Virus record (IMG/VR): IMGVR_UViG_3300027712_000108
Span: 1 to 28,870 of that record
DNA: 28,870 nucleotides
Reading direction: 5' to 3' (one strand)
DNA from: a virus
The notes beneath the pieces were generated by a model that was not told where the DNA came from, did not search any database, and saw only the letters and a list, made by a program, of their open reading frames with translations. Shown piece after piece: positions 12,183 to 17,544 of this stretch (positions are counted from its first letter, which is position 1; each line of letters starts with the position of its first letter). The position numbers were made by a program, and so were the translations under genes.

Positions 12183-12344
12183 TCAATCAACGTAATAGTC
12201 AACTACTTGTGACAAATGTGCTACTGCAACATCTACCTCTTCAAAAACTTCTAGATCTGCTAGCAGCTGGCCGTCGCACTGCGCCTCCAGTAGTAATTCC
12301 TCAACCTGCATCAGTAGTGCTAAAATTTGCTGTTTTACTTGCAT
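12183..12344 (-). CDS. 53-aa acidic helical protein
   Basis: MQVKQQILALLMQVEELLLE … VDYYVD: leucine/valine heptad-like spacing over most of the length suggests a coiled coil. The ATG follows AAGGAGC with consensus promoter. Function unknown. Confidence 0.68.
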   Translation of the reverse strand: MQVKQQILALLMQVEELLLEAQCDGQLLADLEVFEEVDVAVAHLSQVVDYYVD

Positions 12345-12372
12345 AAGTGCTCCTTAGTGTGTGTAAGCATGT

Positions 12373-12401
12373 ATTATAACAACTTCTTAGCCCTGTGTCA
12401 A
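12373..12401 (-). promoter_or_regulatory. sigma70-type promoter for the 53-aa gene
   Basis: -35 TTGACA (12401-12396), 17-bp spacer, -10 TATAAT (12378-12373). The -35 box encodes Leu-Thr in the gene to the right. Confidence 0.87.
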
Positions 12402-12611
12402 CTTGTACAGCAAAGCCCCTGCTCCTGTCAGGGTCATTACCGCATTGGTTGCAATCAGTGCGGGCTCTCTCCAACGTATGCTGACCACGAGCCATATGGC
12501 ACCCCCTGCTAGCAGCAGCAAGGGCCCTGCAGGCTGATAACCCAAGTTGTTTACTGCTGTGCCTATGATTAATATTATAGTAGCACTCCACTTTAAAACG
12601 TTATCAAGCAT
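12387..12611 (-). CDS. small membrane protein with three hydrophobic segments
   Basis: A 74-aa protein with hydrophobic segments at about 8-24, 29-44 and 52-68 and the landmarks 'GTAVNNLGYQPAGPLLLLAG' and 'WREPALIATNAVMT', typical of a phage membrane-protein family of unknown role. The ATG at 12611 overlaps the stop of 12604-12909 by 8 bases, so a longer frame is rejected. Confidence 0.75.
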   Translation of the reverse strand: MLDNVLKWSATIILIIGTAVNNLGYQPAGPLLLLAGGAIWLVVSIRWREPALIATNAVMTLTGAGALLYKLTQG

Positions 12612-12909
12612 GAGATTTGCAAACAAATGCATTAGCACGTATCAAATTATTATCTTCAATATATTTTAATACTGCATAAAAGTGCTCACGCGGCAGTGTA
12701 TCTTGTAGCATAATACTGTCATGCAATTGTGCTGCATCTAGCGTGTCATTAAACACATGCAAAGCAGCGACATTATGCGCAATGTCATCTACATACATTT
12801 TAAACATGCTGAGATCTTTCTCATCTGCATCAAAATACGCTACAGTTTTAATAAGTGGCAACATAATTTTATTAATAGCCACTGCATGAGATTTTGTTAC
12901 TCGCGCCAT
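12604..12909 (-). CDS. 101-aa hypothetical protein
   Basis: MARVTKSHAVAINKIMLPLI… , soluble and helical, with AT-richer codons (many AAT, TTA, ATT) than neighbouring cassettes, hinting at a separate origin. First gene of a unit with the downstream membrane protein. No recognised family. Confidence 0.72.
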   Translation of the reverse strand: MARVTKSHAVAINKIMLPLIKTVAYFDADEKDLSMFKMYVDDIAHNVAALHVFNDTLDAAQLHDSIMLQDTLPREHFYAVLKYIEDNNLIRANAFVCKSHA

Positions 12910-12939
12910 TTTAGAGCTCCTTAGTGTGTGTAAGCATGT

Positions 12940-12968
12940 ATTATAACGCAAAAGGGCCCTGCTGTCAA
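12940..12968 (-). promoter_or_regulatory. sigma70-type promoter for the 101-aa gene unit
   Basis: -35 TTGACA (12968-12963), 17-bp spacer, -10 TATAAT (12945-12940). Confidence 0.87.
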
Positions 12969-12969
12969 G

Positions 12970-12996
12970 CAAAGACCCTATGCTGTGTAGGGTCTT
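12970..12996. terminator. perfect GACCCTA-type hairpin
   Basis: AAAGACCCTA and TAGGGTCTTT are perfect 10-base complements around a 7-base loop, between the stop of 12997-13251 and the next promoter. Confidence 0.6.
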
Positions 12997-13251
12997 TTAA
13001 ACTAGCACGATGCGATCTGTACGCATCACTTCACGCACGATTGCAAGTGTGCGCTGAACAGCCACTTGACGTTTGGCAGACGAGTCTAGCATACTGGCAA
13101 CATCGCCGGAAGCATACACTGCATTCTGCGCAGTGACAACAATGTCGCCGTGCTTGTTGCGACGACTGGTGTCAAAAGTAGCTAGAATGCGAACAGTGTT
13201 GAGACGCTTGTTTTCAAAAACTTTAGCATAAGCAGTGCAGTCAGTAAACAT
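12997..13251 (-). CDS. 84-aa hypothetical protein
   Basis: MFTDCTAYAKVFENKRLNTV followed by 'RILATFDTSRRNKHGDIVV' and a helical end. A basic, beta-then-alpha layout; no family recognised. AAGGAGC leader and own promoter. Confidence 0.72.
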   Translation of the reverse strand: MFTDCTAYAKVFENKRLNTVRILATFDTSRRNKHGDIVVTAQNAVYASGDVASMLDSSAKRQVAVQRTLAIVREVMRTDRIVLV

Positions 13252-13279
13252 ATCAGCTCCTTAGTGTGTGTAAGCATGT

Positions 13280-13308
13280 ATTATAACGCACTTCCCACAC
13301 TGTGTCAA
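13280..13308 (-). promoter_or_regulatory. sigma70-type promoter for the 84-aa gene
   Basis: -35 TTGACA (13308-13303), 17-bp spacer, -10 TATAAT (13285-13280). Confidence 0.87.
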
Positions 13309-13332
13309 CCTATACCCCTACAGGCAGTAGGG

Positions 13333-13530
13333 TTATATCTTGGGAGCGTATTTGACCACTAGAGCATTGACTTCATCGGAATGACCCAGATCCCGGAGGC
13401 GTTTGACTTCTGCCTGTATGGCTCGAGCCTCAGTCTGACCACGTGTCCAGGCCGTGTAGTCATCACTGCGGTCATAGGTCCAATCGTGGTGGGCCAACAA
13501 GGTCTTCAGTGTAGCCAATTCTGGATTCAT
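13333..13530 (-). CDS. 65-aa helical hypothetical protein
   Basis: 'LAHHDWTYDRSDDYTAWTRG' then an Arg/Glu/Leu helix. 'HDWTY-x-SDD' recalls small phage proteins that pair with proteins like the upstream gene. Second gene of the unit at 13827-13855, separated from the first by one base; ribosome site GGAG within the upstream gene's end. Confidence 0.7.
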   Translation of the reverse strand: MNPELATLKTLLAHHDWTYDRSDDYTAWTRGQTEARAIQAEVKRLRDLGHSDEVNALVVKYAPKI

Positions 13531-13531
13531 G

Positions 13532-13798
13532 TTACTCTCCAGTGTAGAATTCGTAGATCTTAACAGTGGGATCCAACTGCACCAACTGCTGAGCCACCCG
13601 GGTCAATTCCAAGTAGCGATGGCGTGTTTGAGTAGCAGACAGTTCACCATCACAGCTGAGGTTCTCGGGGCTGAGTTCACAGTCGATGAGGTCTGCCAGG
13701 CGCTGTCGACCTGCCCGAGTCTGGATCTCAAACTGTTCGCCCCGGAACATGGCGTTCCACTTGTTCTTGCGATCAATGTAGGCTTGCAATGCTTTCAT
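13532..13798 (-). CDS. 88-aa hypothetical protein
   Basis: MKALQAYIDRKNKWNAMFRG … DPTVKIYEFYTGE: mostly helical and charged. The ATG follows AAGGAGC. It overlaps nothing but abuts the next gene. Unknown function. Confidence 0.72.
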   Translation of the reverse strand: MKALQAYIDRKNKWNAMFRGEQFEIQTRAGRQRLADLIDCELSPENLSCDGELSATQTRHRYLELTRVAQQLVQLDPTVKIYEFYTGE

Positions 13799-13826
13799 AA
13801 GTGCTCCTTAGTGTGTGTAAGTGTGT

Positions 13827-13855
13827 ATTATAGCACCTTTTCAGGTGCTTGTCAA
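13827..13855 (-). promoter_or_regulatory. sigma70-type promoter for the 88-aa/65-aa unit
   Basis: -35 TTGACA (13855-13850), 17-bp spacer containing the inverted repeat GCACCT/AGGTGC, -10 TATAAT (13832-13827). Near-identical to 14078-14106. Confidence 0.88.
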
Positions 13856-13863
13856 CCGTAGGG

Positions 13864-14049
13864 TTATTTGTAGATCTCTTTGAGCAAACTAGCCTCAAGA
13901 TGCTTCCAAGTTTTGTGAAGCCGATCTGTTTTGGGCACACACCGCCAGTTGAACGAGCCCGGGTAGGTCGGCTTGCGCATCTTTTTGTCCTGCGCCTTAA
14001 AGTCTTGCTGGGCCTTGCGGCACTGTTCGATCAGTTGTTCTACAGTCAT
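13864..14049 (-). CDS. 61-aa basic hypothetical protein
   Basis: MTVEQLIEQCRKAQQDFKAQ then a Lys/Arg/Trp-rich half (KKMRKPTYPGSFNWRCVPK…). The charge suggests nucleic-acid or membrane contact; no family recognised. Own promoter and AAGGAGC. Confidence 0.7.
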   Translation of the reverse strand: MTVEQLIEQCRKAQQDFKAQDKKMRKPTYPGSFNWRCVPKTDRLHKTWKHLEASLLKEIYK

Positions 14050-14077
14050 CTCTGCTCCTTAGTGTGTGTAAGTGTGT

Positions 14078-14106
14078 ATTATAGCACCTTTTCAGGTGCC
14101 TGTCAA
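14078..14106 (-). promoter_or_regulatory. sigma70-type promoter for the 61-aa basic protein
   Basis: -35 TTGACA (14106-14101), 17-bp spacer with GCACCT/AGGTGC, -10 TATAAT (14083-14078). Twin of 13827-13855. Confidence 0.88.
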
Positions 14107-14108
14107 GT

Positions 14109-14393
14109 TCACATGCTGTGGAATCGTTCCATGCTAGGATCGTTCACAGTGCCCCGGTCTTCCCTGCGGATCTCAACTTCTGCACCAGTCAGGCAGTTCT
14201 TTACAGTGACCAGCTGACGACCATTAAAGGTGGCCACCTGCCGGATAAATGCCTTCTGCTGGCGCTTGGGCATGAGCATCAGCATCTCCTGTGCCATGCT
14301 GTTCAGGTAGCCTGCTGTGAAAGCAGCACCCTGATCTGCGTACATCTGATCCAACTCTGCTTTGAGTGCTCTCTGATTCTCTGTAGTAAACAT
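14109..14393 (-). CDS. 94-aa hypothetical protein
   Basis: MFTTENQRALKAELDQMYAD… helical N-terminal half, 'QEMLMLMPKRQQKAFIRQV' in the middle and a beta-rich 'LVTVKNCLTGAEVEIRRED' end. No family recognised. ATG chosen behind AAGGAGC; the longer frame crosses the promoter. Confidence 0.72.
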   Translation of the reverse strand: MFTTENQRALKAELDQMYADQGAAFTAGYLNSMAQEMLMLMPKRQQKAFIRQVATFNGRQLVTVKNCLTGAEVEIRREDRGTVNDPSMERFHSM

Positions 14394-14421
14394 GTCTGCT
14401 CCTTGGTGTGTGTAAGCCGTT

Positions 14422-14450
14422 ATTATAACTGGGATCCAGCGCCCTGTCAA
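14422..14450 (-). promoter_or_regulatory. sigma70-type promoter for the 94-aa gene
   Basis: -35 TTGACA (14450-14445), 17-bp spacer, -10 TATAAT (14427-14422). Confidence 0.87.
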
Positions 14451-14466
14451 CCAGAAACCCTACAGT

Positions 14467-14640
14467 CTAGTAGGTTTCTACCACATAGTAGAAGTGTTCT
14501 TCAGGATACAGGGCACGGAACTCTTCACTCTTGACGAACTCTCGCTGTTCCTTGGCATTGAAGAACACCTTGGTGAACACTCGATTCAGCTTGCCGCGTG
14601 GACTGACCGTTAAGTAAACCGATTTTGCTTTGCCTGCCAT
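14467..14640 (-). CDS. 57-aa hypothetical protein
   Basis: MAGKAKSVYLTVSPRGKLNR… ends 'YPEEHFYYVVETY'. A compact basic-then-aromatic protein with a GGAGC ribosome site and its own promoter. Its stop overlaps a hairpin (AGAAACC/GGTTTCT, 14453-14478) that precedes the next promoter. Unknown function. Confidence 0.68.
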   Translation of the reverse strand: MAGKAKSVYLTVSPRGKLNRVFTKVFFNAKEQREFVKSEEFRALYPEEHFYYVVETY

Positions 14641-14669
14641 ATCATGCGCTCCTGGTGTGTTGAGTGTCG

Positions 14670-14698
14670 ATTATACGACTAAACAGTCTCTCTGTCAA
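14670..14698 (-). promoter_or_regulatory. sigma70-type promoter for the 57-aa gene
   Basis: -35 TTGACA (14698-14693), 17-bp spacer, -10 TATAAT (14675-14670). Lies within the last codons of the gene to the right. Confidence 0.86.
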
Positions 14699-15053
14699 CC
14701 CGATCGCTCAACTCAGCGAACTTCTGCTTCAACGCATAGACCCGGGGCTTGGCTTCATTCAAAGCCTCCCAAATGCAGTCCTCGGCAACCCCGTCAGTAA
14801 GGATGTCTCGGGCGTCACTGTATAAGCATCCGCCCAAGTAGGACGAACCAAGTTCGAGTCCTTCAACCATGACGCGGACACGGAGCATAAACCAATCGTA
14901 GGTGCCGTTGTCAATCTTGCGGCAGATCTCGTCAATGTCGTGGCATGAGTCGTCGAAACTGTCCCGGGGGTGCATGTCTTCATAGGTCTTGTCCACAATT
15001 ACAGTAAAGCCATCACGCTCGTAACGAGCCAGTTCGTCGTAATAAGTCTGCAT
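14679..15053 (-). CDS. 124-aa acidic conserved phage protein
   Basis: 'MHPRDSFDDSCHDIDEICRK', 'YDWFMLRVRVMVEGLELGS' and 'DARDILTDGVAEDCI' are landmarks of a phage family with no assigned function. The Asp/Glu/Cys/His-rich first half could bind metal. The C-terminal residues VDRETV are encoded by the next promoter. Confidence 0.78.
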   Translation of the reverse strand: MQTYYDELARYERDGFTVIVDKTYEDMHPRDSFDDSCHDIDEICRKIDNGTYDWFMLRVRVMVEGLELGSSYLGGCLYSDARDILTDGVAEDCIWEALNEAKPRVYALKQKFAELSDRVDRETV

Positions 15054-15079
15054 GTCAGTTCCTTTGTTGCTAAGTCGTA

Positions 15080-15108
15080 ATTATAACTGAGTTCTACCTG
15101 ATTGTCAA
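15080..15108 (-). promoter_or_regulatory. sigma70-type promoter for the 124-aa acidic protein
   Basis: -35 TTGACA (15108-15103), 17-bp spacer, -10 TATAAT (15085-15080). Confidence 0.87.
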
Positions 15109-15251
15109 CCTGAAACCGCACACCCTGGCTCGCCCAGCGGCGCCACTGTTTGAGCCAGCATACCTTCAGCCACCATGCAGCTATCTCCGGCACTCTAAGA
15201 TTGCTCTTAGCGTGATTCGACCGGCGGTATGTGTGTGCGGTCTGCGGTTGA
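15109..15251 (-). ncRNA. candidate structured small RNA with GNRA hairpin
   Basis: The promoter at 15258-15286 reads into about 140 bases that fold neatly. ACCGCACAC (15115-15123) and GTGTGCGGT (15233-15241) form a perfect terminal stem. On the transcript CTAAGA-GCAA-TCTTAG (15210-15195) is a 6-bp hairpin with a GNRA tetraloop. CTGGCTC/GAGCCAG (15125-15131, 15152-15158) closes a third arm with an inner CAGTG/CGCTG pair. A 23-codon ORF (15105-15176, GGAG before ATG) is the competing reading. Covariation across related phages would decide. Confidence 0.55.
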
Positions 15252-15257
15252 GCCTGT

Positions 15258-15286
15258 ATTATAGCAGGGTTCTTACACCCTGTCAA
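15258..15286 (-). promoter_or_regulatory. sigma70-type promoter for the structured RNA
   Basis: -35 TTGACA (15286-15281), 17-bp spacer, -10 TATAAT (15263-15258). The spacer matches that at 4721-4749 at all but one base; the usual AAGGAGC leader is absent. Confidence 0.86.
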
Positions 15287-15288
15287 CC

Positions 15289-15579
15289 TTATGCGAACTC
15301 TGCATCCATCACAGGCGTCAACATGTTGGCAGGCACTTTCCACAAGCCCTGCGCAGTGTTCACTGTGACATACTTGATGGCAATCTTGTGCACGGTTCCC
15401 GAAACATTCCGGCCCAATCGAGTGCTGTCAAATGATACACGATCGCCAACCCGCAGAGCCCGCTTGTTCGACTCGCCCAGGCGTGCTCTAGCGAACTTGA
15501 CAGCGTCGATGATGCTGGTCAACTGATCGTTGGTGAAGTTACCTGCAAGGATCTCTGCGTTAACTGTTTGAATCGTCAT
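15289..15579 (-). CDS. 96-aa protein with SH3-like C-terminal domain
   Basis: A helical N-terminal half (FTNDQLTSIIDAVKFARARL), then 'LRVGDRVSFDSTRLGRNVSG' and 'TVHKIAIKYVTVNT', which looks like a KOW/SH3-like barrel, ending 'KVPANMLTPV'. Phage relatives with this layout are of unknown function; RNA or protein binding is plausible. AGGAG before the ATG. Confidence 0.75.
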   Translation of the reverse strand: MTIQTVNAEILAGNFTNDQLTSIIDAVKFARARLGESNKRALRVGDRVSFDSTRLGRNVSGTVHKIAIKYVTVNTAQGLWKVPANMLTPVMDAEFA

Positions 15580-15607
15580 ATCAACTCCTTAGTGTGTGTA
15601 AGCGTTA

Positions 15608-15636
15608 ATTATACAATGGTTTTACCTGATTGTCAA
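15608..15636 (-). promoter_or_regulatory. sigma70-type promoter for the SH3-like protein
   Basis: -35 TTGACA (15636-15631), 17-bp spacer, -10 TATAAT (15613-15608). Confidence 0.87.
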
Positions 15637-15649
15637 CCAAAGACCCTTT

Positions 15650-15853
15650 TCAGACCAGGGTCAAGTTCTTTGCAAAGATCTGCTGGGTCAATTCAGGTGC
15701 CTCGTACCGAGTGTCCCATCCCCAACCCCGAGCCGTGAGTTCAGGTTGCCGAGCATAATTCTCGTAGGCCCGACGAGCCTGAGCCGGAGTCTTGAACTCC
15801 CTCTCGACTACACCGCCGTCTTGGTATTCAATATAGAAGAATGCTCCGCTCAT
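15650..15853 (-). CDS. 67-aa hypothetical protein
   Basis: MSGAFFYIEYQDGGVVEREF then 'TPAQARRAYENYARQPELTA', a small alpha/beta layout. Its ribosome site AAGGAGC overlaps the stop codon of 15863-16021, so it is the second gene of that unit. A GACCC/GGGTC hairpin follows at 15640-15662, overlapping the 3' end. Confidence 0.7.
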   Translation of the reverse strand: MSGAFFYIEYQDGGVVEREFKTPAQARRAYENYARQPELTARGWGWDTRYEAPELTQQIFAKNLTLV

Positions 15854-15862
15854 GTGTGCTCC

Positions 15863-16021
15863 TTAGTATGCGATAGGGTAAATGAGTTCTGTCTGCCCAA
15901 TGTAGAACACTCGTCCCGTGCTCAGCATACGAGCAGTTCTGGTGCTCTGCTTGACATAGTCATTGCCGTTCAAGTGAAACATGCGTCCAATTCGAAAGTC
16001 TTTGAATAGCCACGATCCCAT
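15863..16021 (-). CDS. 52-aa hypothetical protein
   Basis: MGSWLFKDFRIGRMFHLNGN … VFYIGQTELIYPIAY: basic, beta-rich; conserved in my memory of phage small proteins but without function. AAGGAG precedes the ATG by 6 bases; first gene of a two-gene unit. Confidence 0.7.
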   Translation of the reverse strand: MGSWLFKDFRIGRMFHLNGNDYVKQSTRTARMLSTGRVFYIGQTELIYPIAY

Positions 16022-16047
16022 AGCGTCTCCTTTGTTGCAATGACTGT

Positions 16048-16076
16048 ATTATAACACGGAATCTTCACACTGTCAA
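16048..16076 (-). promoter_or_regulatory. sigma70-type promoter for the 52-aa/67-aa unit
   Basis: -35 TTGACA (16076-16071), 17-bp spacer, -10 TATAAT (16053-16048). The -35 box encodes Leu-Thr in the gene to the right. Confidence 0.87.
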
Positions 16077-16412
16077 GTCACCCCGAATGTCCGTGTTCAG
16101 TGCAGGGTTAATCAGTCTACGGATCTCAACTTCGCGCTTATGAGCAGCCGCTTTGCCACGTATGACTTCATGCACCAAGATCTCAATGTCATCTTTACTG
16201 TCAAGACCACGCAGGGCTTCGCAAAGTAACCAGGCCTTGTTCTCACTGTGAGCACGGTACCAGTGTTTATTAGCACGTACACGAACCGATTTCAATACAG
16301 TAGTCTCTGTCTTAGCAGTGACACCAATGTAGTTCAAACCGTTGACTACCAGTTCGTATATGATGTGATTGCGATCTTGTCGCCGCTTACGGGGTGTGTT
16401 CTTTGTGTCCAT
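16065..16412 (-). CDS. GIY-YIG nuclease-domain protein
   Basis: A 115-aa protein. Residues 18-30 (IYELVVNGLNYIG) match the GIY-YIG signature with Leu-Asn before Tyr-Ile-Gly. Arg43/Arg45 and the helix 'WLLCEALRGL' follow. Glu94 in 'AHKREVEIRRLINPALNTD' fits the catalytic Glu before the family's L-x-P-x-x-N end. Members cut DNA as homing or repair nucleases; here no extra DNA-binding domain is fused, so it is a minimal version. The ATG at 16412 coincides with the predicted transcription start, suggesting a leaderless mRNA. First gene left of the DnaA-box array. Confidence 0.75.
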   Translation of the reverse strand: MDTKNTPRKRRQDRNHIIYELVVNGLNYIGVTAKTETTVLKSVRVRANKHWYRAHSENKAWLLCEALRGLDSKDDIEILVHEVIRGKAAAHKREVEIRRLINPALNTDIRGDLTV

Positions 16413-16418
16413 GTGTGT

Positions 16419-16447
16419 ATTATATACAGGTTTTACCACTTTGTCAA
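16419..16447 (-). promoter_or_regulatory. sigma70-type promoter of the GIY-YIG gene (leaderless)
   Basis: -35 TTGACA (16447-16442), 17-bp spacer, -10 TATAAT (16424-16419). Only six bases separate the -10 box from ATG; no ribosome site fits between them. Confidence 0.82.
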
Positions 16448-16455
16448 CTCATTTT

Positions 16456-16494
16456 TGCCAGATTCTGTGTTGTATTCTCACAACAGGTCTGGCA
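16456..16494. repeat. two-part inverted repeat beside the DnaA-box array
   Basis: TGCCAGA/TCTGGCA (16456-16462, 16488-16494) encloses TGTTGT/ACAACA (16468-16473, 16480-16485) with a 6-base loop. It lies between the GIY-YIG promoter and the DnaA-box array. Confidence 0.6.
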
Positions 16495-16526
16495 CTTCAC
16501 GCCTTTGGACAAGTCTGTTGGTAAGG

Positions 16527-16688
16527 TGTGGATAACTTGTGGATTGACTGTGGATAAGTCCGGCCTGTGGATAAAGGTGTGGATATCATGTGGATATCAT
16601 GTGTATAACTCTTTGACTGTGGATATCATGTGGATATCATGTGTATAACTCTTTGACTGTGGATAACTTGTGGATAACTTGTTGACAA
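16527..16688. other. DnaA-box array, candidate replication origin or DnaA decoy
   Basis: Thirteen 9-base sites TGTGGATAA or close variants, all in one orientation, start at 16527, 16538, 16549, 16566, 16578, 16589, 16600, 16618, 16629, 16640, 16658, 16669 and 16680. Seven (16527, 16549, 16566, 16600, 16640, 16658, 16669) fit the bacterial DnaA consensus TTATNCACA on the complementary strand exactly; the rest differ by one to three bases. Spacing is 11 bp inside triplets, about one helical turn, and a perfect 40-bp unit repeats twice (16578-16617, 16618-16657). Gene direction switches across this region. Origin use is inferred. Confidence 0.75.
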
Positions 16689-16716
16689 GTCCGATCTGTG
16701 TAGTGAAAGGTTAGAT

Positions 16717-16752
16717 TTACTTTGGTATTCACCCTAAACTTACTTTGGTATT
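16717..16752. repeat. direct repeat TTACTTTGGTATT x2
   Basis: Two identical 13-base copies (16717-16729 and 16740-16752) with a 23-base period, between the DnaA-box array and the tRNA. Confidence 0.75.
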
Positions 16753-16762
16753 ACTGTGGGAA

Positions 16763-16840
<78 letters not shown>

Positions 16841-16864
16841 ACACTGCTTGCACAGCAAGTAGTT

Positions 16865-16893
16865 ATTATACACTAGATCACACTGTAGGTCAA
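16865..16893 (-). promoter_or_regulatory. sigma70-type promoter of the tRNA
   Basis: -35 TTGACC (16893-16888), 17-bp spacer, -10 TATAAT (16870-16865). Confidence 0.82.
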
Positions 16894-17196
16894 TTGGGAT
16901 ACTTGATACCCAGGATGAAAAAAGGGTCAAAAATGTGTGAAAAAACAACAGAACAGGTGGTTTTTCACCGGGTTTTCACCGGGTTTTTGGGTCCGATCGG
17001 CAGTTTCTTGGGTGGTTTTAGAGTAAAAATATTTTGAGGCACTGTGGTCGGTGGAGGCTATCGTAAAATGGTGCCACGCTGATTCACACGATTCTCATGA
17101 TTTCTTCACTGTATTCTCAGGGTTCTACCACCTTTGATCACCGTGCCTCTACTGCTGTCTTGTACACAGTAACCTCGACGGACAGCCCGCCCGTGC

Positions 17197-17322
17197 AGCG
17201 GGGTTTTGCCCCAGGGTGCTCTAGCGGGGTATTTGACCAGGCCGTTGCAGCGGGGTATTGCACCAGTGTGTGTGTAGAGTCTATGCACTGTGTTTTCTGT
17301 AATGGCAGTACAGCGGGGTATT
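17197..17322. repeat. AGCGGGGTATT repeats, 26-bp period
   Basis: AGCGGGGTATT occurs at 17223, 17249 and 17312, with AGCGGGGTTTT at 17197; the first three are exactly 26 bp apart. A 14-base match (CAGCGGGGTATTCA) recurs on the minus strand at 8807-8794. Confidence 0.75.
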
Positions 17323-17350
17323 CAAGTCGATATGTGTATATGTGTGTATA

Positions 17351-17358
17351 TGTAAATA
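17351..17358 (+). promoter_or_regulatory. T4-like late promoter (TGTAAATA)
   Basis: One base from the T4 late consensus TATAAATA; the predicted start site is three bases before the ATG at 17367. Confidence 0.5.
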
Positions 17359-17366
17359 CTGTTACC

Positions 17367-17531
17367 ATGTTACTTACATTAGAATTAACTCCGGACAATA
17401 GGGACAGGATAAGTGATTACATACAATTATGGGCATTACCAGCCAGATTGTATCATCGAGATCCCGAATACAGCGTATATCTAGTATCCTGTAATCATCT
17501 GCATGGTATTTGGTTAAGTCTATTAAGTTAG
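17367..17531 (+). CDS. 54-aa hypothetical protein
   Basis: MLLTLELTPDNRDRISDYIQ … YSVYLVSCNHLHGIWLSLLS. It sits between two late-promoter-like sequences, with its TAG stop overlapping the TATAAATA of the next gene. Almost no leader. No recognised domain. A longer frame upstream crosses repeats and is rejected. Confidence 0.5.
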   Translation: MLLTLELTPDNRDRISDYIQLWALPARLYHRDPEYSVYLVSCNHLHGIWLSLLS

Positions 17532-17539
17532 TATAAATA
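17532..17539 (+). promoter_or_regulatory. T4-like late promoter (TATAAATA, exact)
   Basis: Exact match to the T4 late consensus. The predicted +1 coincides with the A of the ATG at 17545. Confidence 0.75.
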
Positions 17540-17544
17540 TCTGT

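Larger units (their letters stand above)
16894..17366. other. gene-free repeat-bearing spacer at the strand switch
   Basis: No convincing gene. It holds GTGAAAAA/TTTTTCAC (16937-16944, 16961-16968), a perfect tandem 11-mer TTTTCACCGGG (16962-16972, 16973-16983), an A/T-rich patch at 17022-17034 and the AGCGGGGTATT repeats at 17197-17322. A 144-codon frame from 17097 crosses it but only its last third (17367-17531) looks like a gene. Confidence 0.5.

Noticed and set aside
14999-15343. 114-codon minus-strand ORF
   Set aside because: It overlaps the start of 15289-15579, the promoter at 15258 and the promoter at 15080; its C-terminus is a translation of promoter and leader DNA.
16527-16688. CRISPR array
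   Set aside because: The repeat unit is a 9-base DnaA-box-like site at 11-bp phase with no spacers of constant length and no cas genes.
17097-17366. N-terminal two thirds of a 144-codon plus-strand ORF
   Set aside because: It runs across the AGCGGGGTATT repeats, is Cys-rich without pattern and has no promoter or ribosome site; only the part from 17367 sits behind a late-type box.
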